DNA of 64,000 nt from Chelativorans multitrophicus (GCF_011317445.1 NZ_JAAAPL010000001.1:1240001-1304000); one strand, 5' to 3'; numbered from the stretch's first letter, positions 52,493 through 60,828 are shown. Made by a program: numbers and translations. Notes: generated by a model from the sequence alone, not told the origin.

Positions 52493-53803
52493 TCACCTGC
52501 GCGTCGGGGAGGCCGATTGTCGGGCAAAGAGCTTTCGGAAGACAGGGTAGATATCCGCCGGCCGCGCTATCCGCGTCATCTGAAAGTTTGGCCACTGGTC
52601 GCCGACGGTGCGATAGGCACGCCAGAGCGAAGTACCATTGTCAGTTGCCCCGAATATCTCCGTCTCCCGCTCATCGATGATTTCCACATAGGCGTAGTAT
52701 TGGCAGAGCTGCATCAGCTCGTCGCGCAGCATCGAAGCGCAGCGCTCCGAATCCCCCGCGATATTGTCGCCGTCGGATGCCTGGGCAGCATAGATGTTCC
52801 ACTCCCGCGACGGATATCGTTCGGCGATGATCCGCTGCATTTCCTCAAGCGCTGTGGAAACGACCGTGCCGCCGCTCTGGGTGGAATAGAAGAAAGTCTC
52901 CTCATCCACTTCCCGCGCCTCGTGGGTGTGGCGGATGAAGACGATGTCGATGCGCTCGTAGCGTCGCTTCAGGAAGAGGTGGAGCAGCACGAAAAAGCGC
53001 TTGGCGAGGTCCTTCTCCCGTTCACCCATGGAACTCGACACGTCCATGAGGCAGAACATGACAGCGCTGGCATTGGGCAGCGGTTGCTGTTCAAAGCGGT
53101 TGAAGCGGATGTCGATGGGGTCCACATAGGGAATGCGCCGACGCTTGCGCTCCAGCGACTCCAGCTCGGCGCGCAGCGCCTCCAGCTGCTTGCCCCCGAG
53201 CTTATCGGATTCCACCTCCAGCCGGGCAATTTCTGCCTCAAGACGCTCCACCTCCTGCCGCTTGGGCCGGTGAAGGGCGATGCGGCGGCCATAGCTGTTG
53301 CGCATGGTACGGCCGACATTGATGTTGGTCGGTGAGCCGCTGGTGGCAAAACCCGCACGGCGCGGCCTATAGGCCACCGCCTCCTTGAGATTGAGCTTCA
53401 CCATATCCGGCAATTCGAGGTCCTCGAAAAAGAGGTCGAGAACCTCTTCACGCGAAAGCACGAACTGAAAGTCGTCGTCCGAGCCTCCCCGGCCGGCGCC
53501 AGTGCCGCCCTCGCCGCCGGAAGCTCCCGGCTTCGGCAGCCGGTCACCCGGCGCGAACTCCTTGTTGCCAGGCAGGATATAGCCCCGTTCGCCGCTGGAC
53601 CGGTCAGGCCTGAAGGTCGGCTCGCTGGTGCCGCGCGCGGGCATCGGCACACGATGCTCCGCGTCCACATCGGTGATCTTGCCGGCCCTGACCTGCTCCT
53701 TGATCGTCCGCTTCAGTTCCTCCCTGGCCCGCTTGAGGAAGCGTTGCCTGTTGCCCAGGCTCTTGTCCTTGGGATTAAGCCGGCGATCGATATAAATCGG
53801 CAT
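52493..53803 (-). CDS. YeaH/YhbH family protein (DUF444, vWA domain)
   Basis: This protein is the partner of the PrkA/YeaG kinase. The 436 residues have the family start MPIYIDRRLNPKDKSLGNRQRFLKRAREELK, a Gly-rich linker at about 92-107, a basic coiled region at about 180-225 and a von Willebrand A-type domain with the MIDAS sequence DVSSSMG at 254-260. The operon order prkA-yeaH-spoVR is conserved in many proteobacteria. It begins 18 bases after prkA. Confidence 0.94.
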   Translation of the reverse strand: MPIYIDRRLNPKDKSLGNRQRFLKRAREELKRTIKEQVRAGKITDVDAEHRVPMPARGTSEPTFRPDRSSGERGYILPGNKEFAPGDRLPKPGASGGEGGTGAGRGGSDDDFQFVLSREEVLDLFFEDLELPDMVKLNLKEAVAYRPRRAGFATSGSPTNINVGRTMRNSYGRRIALHRPKRQEVERLEAEIARLEVESDKLGGKQLEALRAELESLERKRRRIPYVDPIDIRFNRFEQQPLPNASAVMFCLMDVSSSMGEREKDLAKRFFVLLHLFLKRRYERIDIVFIRHTHEAREVDEETFFYSTQSGGTVVSTALEEMQRIIAERYPSREWNIYAAQASDGDNIAGDSERCASMLRDELMQLCQYYAYVEIIDERETEIFGATDNGTSLWRAYRTVGDQWPNFQMTRIARPADIYPVFRKLFARQSASPTRR

Positions 53804-53821
53804 CAGGGAACCCGCGCATCG

Positions 53822-55771
53822 TTAGCCTGCCTTGTTGACACGCATATACCAGTCGACCAGGCGCCGAACCTGACGTTCGGTATAACCGCGTTCGACCATG
53901 CGCTGAACGAATTCCGCATGCTGCTTCTCAGTTTGGGAATCCTTTTTAGAACCGAAGCTGATTACCGGCAACAGGTCCTCAACCTGGCCGAACATCCGTT
54001 TTTCTATGACTTCCCGCAATTTTTCGTAGCTGGTCCACGACGGGTTGCGCCCGTTGTTCTTAGCGCGCGCCCTCAGCGTGAACTTCACCACCTCGTTGCG
54101 GAAATCCTTCGGATTTGCGATTCCAGCCGGCTTTTCGATCTGCGACAGCTCGCTATCGAGCACCTGCCGGTTGAGGATCTGCCCCGTGTCCGGATCTTTG
54201 AAGTCCTGGTCCTCCAGCCATGCATCCGCATAGGCGATATAGCGATCGAACAGGTTCTGCCCGTATTCGCTATAGGACTCCAGATACGCCTTCTGGATTT
54301 CGTGTCCTATGAATTCGGCGTAGCGCGTGGCGAGTTCCGATTTGATGAAATCAAGGAACGCCGTTTCCTTCTCCTTCGGGAACTGCTCGCGCCGGATCGC
54401 CTGCTCCAAGATGTACATGAGGTGTACCGGATCGGCGGCGACCTCCTTCGTATCGTAGTTAAAGGTCTCCGAAAGCACCTTGAAGGCAAACCGTGTGCTC
54501 ACCCCCGTCATGCCTTCGTCCACGCCGGCAGCGTCACGGTACTCCTGGACGGACTTCGCCTTCGGATCGACATCCTTCAGGTTCTCGCCGTCGTAGACCC
54601 GCATCTTGGTGTAGAGGGACGAGTTTTCATGCTCGGTAAGACGCGTGGCAACCGTGAAGCGGCTCAAGATTTCCAGCACCTCTGGAGCGCAGGGCGCGCT
54701 TTTCAGCTCGCTCTCACGGAGAAGCTTGTCATAGATCATCTTCTCCTCGGTCACACGGAGGCAGTAGGGCACCTTCACCACAAGGATGCGGTCGAGGAAG
54801 GCTTCATTGTTCTTGTTGTTTTTGAATTGCAGCCATTCCGATTCGTTCGAGTGAGCGACCACGATGCCCTGATAGGGGAAGGCACCGAAGTTTTCGGTGC
54901 CGTTGTAGTTGCCTTCCTGTGTCGCGGTGAGCAGCGGATGCAACACCTTGATCGGCGCCTTGAACATCTCGACGAACTCAAGCAAGCCCTGGGTGGTCCG
55001 GTTCAGGCCGCCGCTATAGGAATAGGCGTCGGGATCGTGCTGGCTGAAATTTTCGAGCTGGCGGATATCGACCTTGCCCACGAGCGAGGAAACATCCTGA
55101 TTGTTCTCGTCGCCTGGCTCGGTCTTCGCAATAGCGACCTGCCGGAGGCGCGAAGGCGTCAGCTTCACGACACTGAACTTGGAGATATCCCCGCCCACTT
55201 CCTCGAGGCGCTTGGCCGCCCATGGCGAGATCAGCCCTGTGAGCCGCCGCCGGGCTATGCCGTATTTGTCTTCCAGCAAGTCCGCCATGCGGTCGGGATG
55301 GAAAAGCCCCAGGGGAGACTCAAAGATCGGGCTGACCTTTCCGCCAACGGAAAGCGTATAGATCGGCCGCTGCTCCATCAATTTCTTCAGCCGCTCGGCA
55401 AGCGACGATTTGCCCCCGCCGACGGGCCCAAGGAGATAGAGGATCTGCTTGCGTTCTTCGAGACCCTGCGCGGCATAGCGGAAGTAGCCGACGATCCTTT
55501 CGATCGTGTCTTCCATGCCGTAGAAGTCCGAGAAGGCAGGGTAGATCTTTATCGTCCTATTGGCGAAGATTCGGCCCAGCCTTTCGTCGGTACTGGTATC
55601 GATCAAGGTAGGCTCGCCAATCGCATCCACCATCCTTTCGGCGGCGGTGGCATACATGGTTTTGTCATCCCGGCAAGCGAGGAGATATTCCTGGAGACTC
55701 ATCTCTTCCCGCGCCGCGCTGCTGTAAATCTCAGAAAAGAGATCAAAGACGTCAGATTCGCTCCTGTGCAT
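53822..55771 (-). CDS. prkA: PrkA family serine protein kinase (YeaG-like)
   Basis: PrkA/YeaG is an AAA+ fold protein with a C-terminal kinase-like domain, involved in adaptation to starvation and stress. The product has 649 residues from the ATG at 55771 (MHRSESDVFDLF), close to YeaG's length. The Walker A is GPVGGGKSS at about 115-123; WYMRVNKAG ends the protein. I reject the longer open frame upstream because it has no family likeness and an AGAAGG ribosome site lies before 55771. It heads the prkA-yeaH-spoVR operon and has an EcfG-type promoter upstream. Confidence 0.95.
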   Translation of the reverse strand: MHRSESDVFDLFSEIYSSAAREEMSLQEYLLACRDDKTMYATAAERMVDAIGEPTLIDTSTDERLGRIFANRTIKIYPAFSDFYGMEDTIERIVGYFRYAAQGLEERKQILYLLGPVGGGKSSLAERLKKLMEQRPIYTLSVGGKVSPIFESPLGLFHPDRMADLLEDKYGIARRRLTGLISPWAAKRLEEVGGDISKFSVVKLTPSRLRQVAIAKTEPGDENNQDVSSLVGKVDIRQLENFSQHDPDAYSYSGGLNRTTQGLLEFVEMFKAPIKVLHPLLTATQEGNYNGTENFGAFPYQGIVVAHSNESEWLQFKNNKNNEAFLDRILVVKVPYCLRVTEEKMIYDKLLRESELKSAPCAPEVLEILSRFTVATRLTEHENSSLYTKMRVYDGENLKDVDPKAKSVQEYRDAAGVDEGMTGVSTRFAFKVLSETFNYDTKEVAADPVHLMYILEQAIRREQFPKEKETAFLDFIKSELATRYAEFIGHEIQKAYLESYSEYGQNLFDRYIAYADAWLEDQDFKDPDTGQILNRQVLDSELSQIEKPAGIANPKDFRNEVVKFTLRARAKNNGRNPSWTSYEKLREVIEKRMFGQVEDLLPVISFGSKKDSQTEKQHAEFVQRMVERGYTERQVRRLVDWYMRVNKAG

Positions 55772-55782
55772 CGCACCTTCTC

Positions 55783-55824
55783 CCGACAGGCCGGTTGGTT
55801 GCAACGGAGATCGCTGCCTGTCGG
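55783..55824 (-). promoter_or_regulatory. Leader hairpin of the prkA mRNA
   Basis: Nine-base perfect arms (GCCTGTCGG/CCGACAGGC at 55783-55791 and 55816-55824) lie between the predicted transcription start and the prkA ATG, ending 11 bases from the start codon. The structure could affect ribosome access, since the AGAAGG site is just downstream of it. Function is inferred. Confidence 0.5.
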
Positions 55825-55839
55825 CTCCTGCTTGGAGTG

Positions 55840-55864
55840 AACGGTTTCCCCCACCCAAAGTTCC
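55840..55864 (-). promoter_or_regulatory. EcfG-type (general stress sigma factor) promoter of prkA
   Basis: On the minus strand GGAAC (55864-55860) is followed after exactly 16 bases by CGTT (55843-55840). This equals the consensus of EcfG/sigma-EcfG promoters of alphaproteobacteria (GGAAC-N16/17-CGTT). It is about 69 bases upstream of the prkA start. A stress operon downstream makes the match credible; the palindrome around GGAAC is an additional feature. Confidence 0.75.
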
Positions 55865-56111
55865 TTACGGAACTCCCCGAAGCCAGCTTCCCGTGCATCG
55901 CCGTGCGCATGATCACCATCGAAGCCAAACGATAACACGAGCGGATGATTCAGGCTCCACTATTAAGGTGGTATGCTACTGCACGGCCTAGTTGTCCCCC
56001 ATATTATGCCCAGTTCTGTGACATGAATGGGGCTGGGAAGGGACAAACTCGCTTTTTTTGCGTCGGGAGCAAATCGGGACGCGGTCCTGACGAATCAGGC
56101 GGGCGAGAAGC

Positions 56112-56984
56112 CTATCGCGACGCCTTCCTTGCGGCGACGACGCAGGAGATGACGCCGAAGGTAACCGCGACCATCGGCAGGCTCACCACCTCTCCCAGGA
56201 GCAGCCCCGCCATGGCGAGCCCGAAGAAGGGCTGGAGGAGCTGAAGCTGGCCAACGGCGGCAATGCCTCCCTGCGCAAGTCCGCGATACCAGAAGATAAA
56301 GCCGACAAGCATGCTGAAAACCGACACATAGGCCAGCCCAACCCAGGCTGGCCCGCGCACCTCTTCCAGATCGGGCGGAAAGGTGAACGCCGTCAGAAAC
56401 AGCATCAGCGGCAGAGAGAGAACGAGCGCCCATGAGATCACTTGCCAGCCCCCGAGCCTGCGGGCGAGCTTGGCGCCTTCCGCGTAGCCTAACCCGCAAA
56501 TGATGATGGCGGCGAGCATCAGGAGATCGCTCTCCGGCTCGGCGGAAAATCCGTGCGACAGTGCAAAGCCTGTTACGAGCATGGTGCCCAGCGCGGAAAA
56601 GAGCCAGAAGGAAAATCGCGGCCGCTCTCCCGCGCAAAGAACGCCAAAGAACGCCGTGGCGAGAGGCAGGAGCCCGATAAACATGATGGAGTGAGCCGAG
56701 GTGATTTGCCTCAAGGCAAGCGCCGTCAGAAGCGGAAAGCCAACGACGACCCCGAGCGCCACGACCAGCAGGGAACGCAAATCGCGTCTTTCCGGCCGCT
56801 CCTGGCGAAACAGGCAAAGCAGCGCCAGGGCAAGGAGGCCCGCAATGGAAGCCCGGGCTACCGTCAGGAACAAGGGATCAAAACCCGCCACCGCGGCACG
56901 CGTGGCTGGAAGCGAACCACTGAAGATCAGAACTCCGGCAAATCCGTTGATCCAGCCGTTCGCCCGTTGCATCGACATCTCCAT
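56112..56984 (-). CDS. EamA/DMT family transporter (ten membrane segments)
   Basis: A drug/metabolite transporter of 290 residues with two EamA repeats of five helices each (first repeat from GFAGVLIFSGSLPATRAAVAG; second from LLMLAAIIICGLGYAEGAKLARRLGG). Possible starts are ATGs at 56984, 56978 and 56972; the GGAG six bases before 56972 favours the last, giving 286 residues. It is divergent from the MocR-type regulator, which likely controls it. Substrates of EamA proteins (amino acids, metabolites) cannot be guessed from sequence. Confidence 0.9.
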   Translation of the reverse strand: MEMSMQRANGWINGFAGVLIFSGSLPATRAAVAGFDPLFLTVARASIAGLLALALLCLFRQERPERRDLRSLLVVALGVVVGFPLLTALALRQITSAHSIMFIGLLPLATAFFGVLCAGERPRFSFWLFSALGTMLVTGFALSHGFSAEPESDLLMLAAIIICGLGYAEGAKLARRLGGWQVISWALVLSLPLMLFLTAFTFPPDLEEVRGPAWVGLAYVSVFSMLVGFIFWYRGLAQGGIAAVGQLQLLQPFFGLAMAGLLLGEVVSLPMVAVTFGVISCVVAARKASR

Positions 56985-57075
56985 TTTGCCCCTTGCATCC
57001 GAAACGGGCACGAACTTTTCCAGAGACAGGGCGGTACAATTTGCTAAAACTGTTCTCTCACGGGAGCAGTACAGT
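56985..57075. promoter_or_regulatory. Divergent promoter region between EamA gene and MocR regulator
   Basis: The 91 bases contain two related hexamers, GGTACAA and AGTACAG, at about 57033 and 57069, and an imperfect repeat ACTGTTCTC/GGGAGCAGT at about 57050-57071. Such repeats are typical places for MocR regulators to bind. This is a visual inference only. Confidence 0.35.
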
Positions 57076-58527
57076 ATGGAACAGCGTCTCGACCGAACGG
57101 CGAATGGCGGCAGGCTGGTCGACATGGTGATGGACGCAGTCCGGAACCGCATCGCCTCACGCAGCCTGTCGCCCGGCGCACGCCTTCCCTCGGTTCGGGC
57201 CTGCGCGAAAACGCTGCAGGTTTCGAGTTCGACGGTTGTTGAAGCCTATGAACGGCTGGTGGCCGAAGGCATCATTCGTTCGCGCCCCGGCTCCGGATTC
57301 TATGTCACCGCACCGCTCGCGCCGCTCTCGCTTGCCGAAATCGGACCCAAGCTCGACCGAGAGATCGACCCCCTATGGATATCGCGCCAATCATTGGCCA
57401 GCGGGGAGGACGTGCTGAAACCAGGCTGCGGCTGGCTCCCCGCATCCTGGATGCCGGAGGAAGCATTGCGCAAGGCGCTGCGCGCGCTTTCCCGCGCCGA
57501 CACTTCCACCTTGGCGGATTACGGCACGCCGTTCGGCCTGCCTGCGCTGCGTGTGCTGCTTGCCCGCCGAATGGCGGATCACGGAATAGAAGCTGCGCCA
57601 GAGCAGATCATCCTCACCGAGTCGGGAACCCACGCTATCGACCTTCTCTGCCGTTTTCTCTTAGAGCCCGGTGATGCGGTGATCGTGGACGACCCCTGCT
57701 ACTTCAATTTTCATGCTCTCTTGCGGGCGCATCGCGCCAAGCCGGTCGGAGTGCCCTATACGCCGAACGGCCCCGACATTGCTCAGTTCGCCAAAGCCCT
57801 GGAGGAACACCGGCCACGGCTCTACATCACCAATTCCGCTCTGCAGAACCCGACCGGCGTAACGCTTTCACCCGTGACAGCCCACAAGATCCTGAAGCTT
57901 GCGGAAGATAGCGGGCTCACCATCATCGAGGACGATATCTTCGCCGATTTCGAGTGGAAGCACGCGCCGCGGCTCGCGGCCTTCGACGGCCTGGAACGGG
58001 TGGTGCATATCGGGAGCTTCTCCAAGACCCTTTCGGCCTCGATTCGGTGCGGCTTTATCGCGGCGCCCCGCCGGTGGATCGAAGATCTCGCCGACCTGAA
58101 AGTAGCTACCAGTTTTGGCGGAGGGCGTCTCTCGGCCGAGCTCGTCTTGATGTTGCTCAAAGACGGAACCTACCGCCGACACCTTGAAGCCCTGCGTACC
58201 CGCCTGGCAAGCGCGATGGAGGAAACGATCACACGGCTTAAGCCCCTCGGCATAGAGCCATGGGTAAAACCTGAAGGTGGCCTTTTTCTCTGGTGCAGGC
58301 TTCCGGAAGGAATCGACGCAGCAGCGGTCGCGCGACGTGCCCTCTCCGAAAATGTCGTGCTGGCACCCGGAAACGCCTTCAGCCTCTCACATTCGGCGAA
58401 CGGTTTCCTGCGCTTCAATGTCGCTCAGTCAAAGGACGAGCGGATCTATCGCGTGCTTGAGATGGCCATGCGCGATTACGGCGGGCTTATGGGGCAAAGA
58501 CCGAGATCGCCTTGGGATGCACTTTGA
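57076..58527 (+). CDS. MocR/PdxR-type transcriptional regulator (GntR HTH plus aminotransferase domain)
   Basis: The 483-residue protein combines a GntR winged helix (about 10-75: RIASRSLSPGARLPSVRACAKTLQVSSSTVVEAYERLVAEGIIRSRPGSGFYV) with a fold-type I aminotransferase domain. The PLP lysine is Lys317 in GSFSKTLSASIRCGF, with NSALQNPTGV and DDIFADFEW. MocR proteins use PLP as effector cofactor and often control a divergent transporter, here the EamA gene. Its last 41 bases overlap the convergent lipid kinase gene. Confidence 0.94.
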   Translation: MEQRLDRTANGGRLVDMVMDAVRNRIASRSLSPGARLPSVRACAKTLQVSSSTVVEAYERLVAEGIIRSRPGSGFYVTAPLAPLSLAEIGPKLDREIDPLWISRQSLASGEDVLKPGCGWLPASWMPEEALRKALRALSRADTSTLADYGTPFGLPALRVLLARRMADHGIEAAPEQIILTESGTHAIDLLCRFLLEPGDAVIVDDPCYFNFHALLRAHRAKPVGVPYTPNGPDIAQFAKALEEHRPRLYITNSALQNPTGVTLSPVTAHKILKLAEDSGLTIIEDDIFADFEWKHAPRLAAFDGLERVVHIGSFSKTLSASIRCGFIAAPRRWIEDLADLKVATSFGGGRLSAELVLMLLKDGTYRRHLEALRTRLASAMEETITRLKPLGIEPWVKPEGGLFLWCRLPEGIDAAAVARRALSENVVLAPGNAFSLSHSANGFLRFNVAQSKDERIYRVLEMAMRDYGGLMGQRPRSPWDAL

Positions 58528-59368
58528 AATGCGCTGGCGTGGAGGTCACGATTTCGCCGTCGGCATTGACGGGCATGGGTGCCTCCGTCTCGATATCGAA
58601 TTCCACGCATTTCGCCGTCCGCACCTCATTCCACGCACCATGTTTGCCCGTGCGGAAGGAGCGCAACATCAATGCGAGCTTCCAGAGATTTTTCATCTCG
58701 AGGCTGTAAAGATCGAGATGGCCGTCGTCGATCTCGGCGTCTTCCTGTACGACATTGCCGCCACCGTAATGGACGCCGTTGCCTACCGCTATCTGATAGG
58801 TATCGACCTCGATCGCCTGGCCCTTCTCCACGATACGGGCCTTGAAGTGTCCCGACTTCGCCAGAACGCGCAGTGCGGCAATTGCATAGCCGAGCCGGCC
58901 GAAACGCTTTTTCAATGCCGGATCCAACCCCTTGGCCAGTTCACTGCTGAGCCCGATGCTGGCTACATTGAAGAAGGCGTGCCCATTGACGGTGCCAACG
59001 TCGACCCGCCGCTCCTTGCCCTTGACGATCACATCGGCGGCCGCCGTCAAGTCCATGGGTATGTCGAGAGTGCGAGCCAGATCGTTGGCCGTCCCCAGCG
59101 GAATAATGCCCATCGGGAGGCCACTTTCCATCACAGCGAGCGCCGCCGAGGAGACGGAGCCGTCACCACCGCCCACGACGATAAGATCAGCCCGCTTACG
59201 CAGGCGCATGATATCGCGCGCGATCTCGGGGAGCGCTTCGAATGGCTCGAAGGCGACCGACAGACCGCCCTGCTGAAGGCGCTGCATGACCGGCTCGATC
59301 GCTTCCTGGCCACGGCGGGCTTTGTTGTTGACGAGGAGGAGTGCGCGCCTTTGTTGTGCTTCGGTCAT
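58487..59368 (-). CDS. Diacylglycerol/lipid kinase family protein (YegS-like)
   Basis: A 293-residue DAGK catalytic-domain protein: VVGGGDGSVS at about 65-73 (the phosphate-binding loop), PLGTANDLARTL at 90-101, and the C-terminal conserved YGGGNVVQEDAEIDDGHLDLYSL. Such enzymes phosphorylate diacylglycerol, phosphatidylglycerol or sphingolipid-like lipids. The 41-base tail overlap with the MocR gene is between converging genes. Confidence 0.9.
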   Translation of the reverse strand: MTEAQQRRALLLVNNKARRGQEAIEPVMQRLQQGGLSVAFEPFEALPEIARDIMRLRKRADLIVVGGGDGSVSSAALAVMESGLPMGIIPLGTANDLARTLDIPMDLTAAADVIVKGKERRVDVGTVNGHAFFNVASIGLSSELAKGLDPALKKRFGRLGYAIAALRVLAKSGHFKARIVEKGQAIEVDTYQIAVGNGVHYGGGNVVQEDAEIDDGHLDLYSLEMKNLWKLALMLRSFRTGKHGAWNEVRTAKCVEFDIETEAPMPVNADGEIVTSTPAHFKVHPKAISVFAP

Positions 59369-59452
59369 ATCTGTCCCAAGGTTTCGATGCAGCTCAAATA
59401 GGAACTCCCTCTTGGAAATTCGACAGCAGCCCGGCTGGTTGGAGGTAAGTGT

Positions 59453-59512
59453 ATGAAAGTGAACCTGCCGAAGAGGCGCTCTCCGCGCACTGCAGAAGCA
59501 GCGCGATTATAA
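59453..59512 (+). CDS. Possible 19-residue leader peptide
   Basis: An ATG with a strong GGAGG ribosome site eight bases upstream opens a 19-codon frame (MKVNLPKRRSPRTAEAARL) ending in TAA. It is basic and has no known relative that I can name. The good ribosome site is the main evidence; chance remains likely. Confidence 0.25.
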   Translation: MKVNLPKRRSPRTAEAARL

Positions 59513-59902
59513 TCGATTCCGGCGTGAAAATTTTTTCAAGTTATAGTTGTGGGCTATTTAAATATAAGCGGTGAATCGGGCCATAAGGGGTGCGTCAGAT
59601 CGAACTGCCGCAACTCAAGGCGATCAAGATGCACCAAGAAGACAACAATGCACCAGGGCAACGAAAGAAGTCGTTTCTTTGGTGGCATGACTTCAGCCAA
59701 GCACGGAGCGATGCTCGAAGGGCAAAAATGACTCTGTACGGGCGTTCCCACGTGAAGAGGTGCAGACAACGCCTGCTCGAGCGGTATGAAGAAAGCTGGC
59801 CCACTCGAGCTCCGGGCCGGCTTACCCTGCCTCCTCGGCTTGGCATCTCAGGTACCAGGAAGAGGAAGCTTGGCAGCCCTTAGCGCTGCGCATGAGCGAT
59901 AG

Positions 59903-60199
59903 CCGGTCCTCCCGCCCCCCGGACTGGCTTGGTCCAAGGCCCCGTTCGGGCAAGCAATTGTCTGAAAACGGGGCCTTGGAACCCCTGATAGTGCCGCACG
60001 CCTGCGGCAAGCAATGTCGGTCCTCCCGCCCCCCGGACCGACTCTTACCAAGGTCCTGCTCCAAGCGACTGGCTGGAGCGGGACCTTGGAACCCTGATAA
60101 TGCCGCACGCCTGCGGCAAGCAATGTCGGTCCTCCCGCCCCCCGGACCGGCTTACCCAAGGCCCTGCTCCGGCAAGCGATTGTGGGAGCGGGGCCTTGG
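59903..60199. repeat. Tandem array of three hairpin units (possible small-RNA array)
   Basis: Three units spaced 114 and 109 bases share the core GGTCCTCCCGCCCCCCGGAC. Each core folds (arms GGTCC and GGACC, or GGAC-TGG in unit one) with an 11-base C-rich loop (TCCCGCCCCCC). Each unit then has a long stem: CCAAGG...CCTTGG (59934-59979, 60048-60089, 60156-60199). Between units lies GCCGCA-CGCC-TGCGGC (59993-60008 and 60102-60117). Pairing survives sequence change: the second stem is GGTCC/GGACC where the first and third have GGCCC/GGGCC-type pairs. The motif GGCAAGCAATTGT or close forms recur in loops and joints. No T run follows the stems. Confidence 0.8.
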
Positions 60200-60279
60200 A
60201 ATAGCAAAGCGCGCATCCTCCCTATCCACCGATGGGAGGTCCCGTTATTTTCAGCCATCCCGCATGAAATGGATGGCCC

Positions 60280-60612
60280 ATGTCCCCCACAAGCTTTGCG
60301 CTTCTAACACTCTCCACGATGATCTTCATCGCAGCTGCCAGCTCAGCCAAGAACTGGGCCATTTCAAACGACAACTTCGTCTGGCTCATACTCACGCTGG
60401 TGCTCTATACGATCGGCAACCTCATTATGCTGAGGCTGATCCGCGATGTTGGAATGGCAATCGCGCTCAGCCTCTCGGCCGTCGTGCAGCTTGTTGCGGT
60501 GAACGCGGTGGCGCTTTTCTTCTTCGGCGAGCGAATTACCCTGTTTCAGGGAGCCGGCCTTCTTCTTGCCGTCATCGCCGTCACGTTGATCACTCTGCCG
60601 CTGGGGGAATAA
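60280..60612 (+). CDS. Small DMT/SMR-like membrane protein
   Basis: The 110-residue product has four hydrophobic helices and resembles one EamA/SMR domain (VLYTIGNLIMLRLIRDVGMAIALSLSAVVQLVAVNAVALFFFGERITLFQGAGLLLAVIAVTLI). The FFGERIT...G segment is the usual end of a DMT repeat. It would work as a dimer in the inner membrane. It stands alone between the repeat array and the tRNA gene. Confidence 0.8.
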   Translation: MSPTSFALLTLSTMIFIAAASSAKNWAISNDNFVWLILTLVLYTIGNLIMLRLIRDVGMAIALSLSAVVQLVAVNAVALFFFGERITLFQGAGLLLAVIAVTLITLPLGE

Positions 60613-60828
60613 AGGCGCTCATCTTCGACGCCTGGTCGCGAGGAGAATCGTCAGCTCCGGAAGCTGGAAATCAGCCCCGCCTTAACGGCGGTATCTTATT
60701 TGGCATCAATTCGGCTGCACTAGTTTTGCACCAGCAGAGCCGAGGATTCGTTTGATTTGGCACGTTGAAAAGCCCGGTGCCGGTTAGGCCCGCGTTCCGT
60801 AAGAGCTTAATTGGTAGAGGAAAAATGG
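60613..60828. other. Intergenic region left of tRNA-Thr
   Basis: The 216 bases contain a small hairpin (CCGCC-TTAAC-GGCGG, about 60677-60691) and, just 3' of the tRNA gene on the minus strand, a run of five T that may help end its transcript. I found no duplicate of the tRNA 3' end that would mark an attachment site. Confidence 0.4.

Larger units (their letters stand above)
55772..56111. other. 340-base gap containing the prkA operon leader and promoter
   Basis: No gene is visible. It holds a leader hairpin and an EcfG-type promoter for prkA (listed separately) and the palindrome AGTTCC-TTAC-GGAACT at 55859-55874, which overlaps the -35 element. The remaining part toward 56111 shows an AT-containing stretch but no recognisable motif, and carries the 3' flank of the convergent-oriented EamA gene. 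Confidence 0.5.
59369..60279. other. 911-base region without clear protein genes
   Basis: The region holds an AT-rich patch (about 59520-59575), a possible short peptide gene, open frames at 59590-59883 (plus) and 59848-60258 (minus) without recognisable features, and the tandem hairpin array at 59903-60199. Another hairpin (CCTCCC at 60217-60222 with GGGAGG at 60234-60239) follows the array. I judge it mostly noncoding or RNA-coding. Confidence 0.6.

Noticed and set aside
53654-55840. 728-codon plus-strand frame
   Set aside because: It is antisense to prkA and yeaH, which have full family signatures.
59590-59883. 97-codon plus-strand frame
   Set aside because: Arg-rich, no recognised domain and no clear ribosome site. 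I considered a DUF1127-like protein as partner for sRNAs, but the typical motif is absent.
59903-60199. CRISPR array
   Set aside because: Only three units, unit spacing of about 110 bases, and the intervening parts are themselves similar, not unique spacers. No cas genes are present.
59848-60258. 136-codon minus-strand frame over the repeat array
   Set aside because: Its protein repeats only because the DNA repeats; there is no family resemblance, and hairpin structure explains the sequence better.
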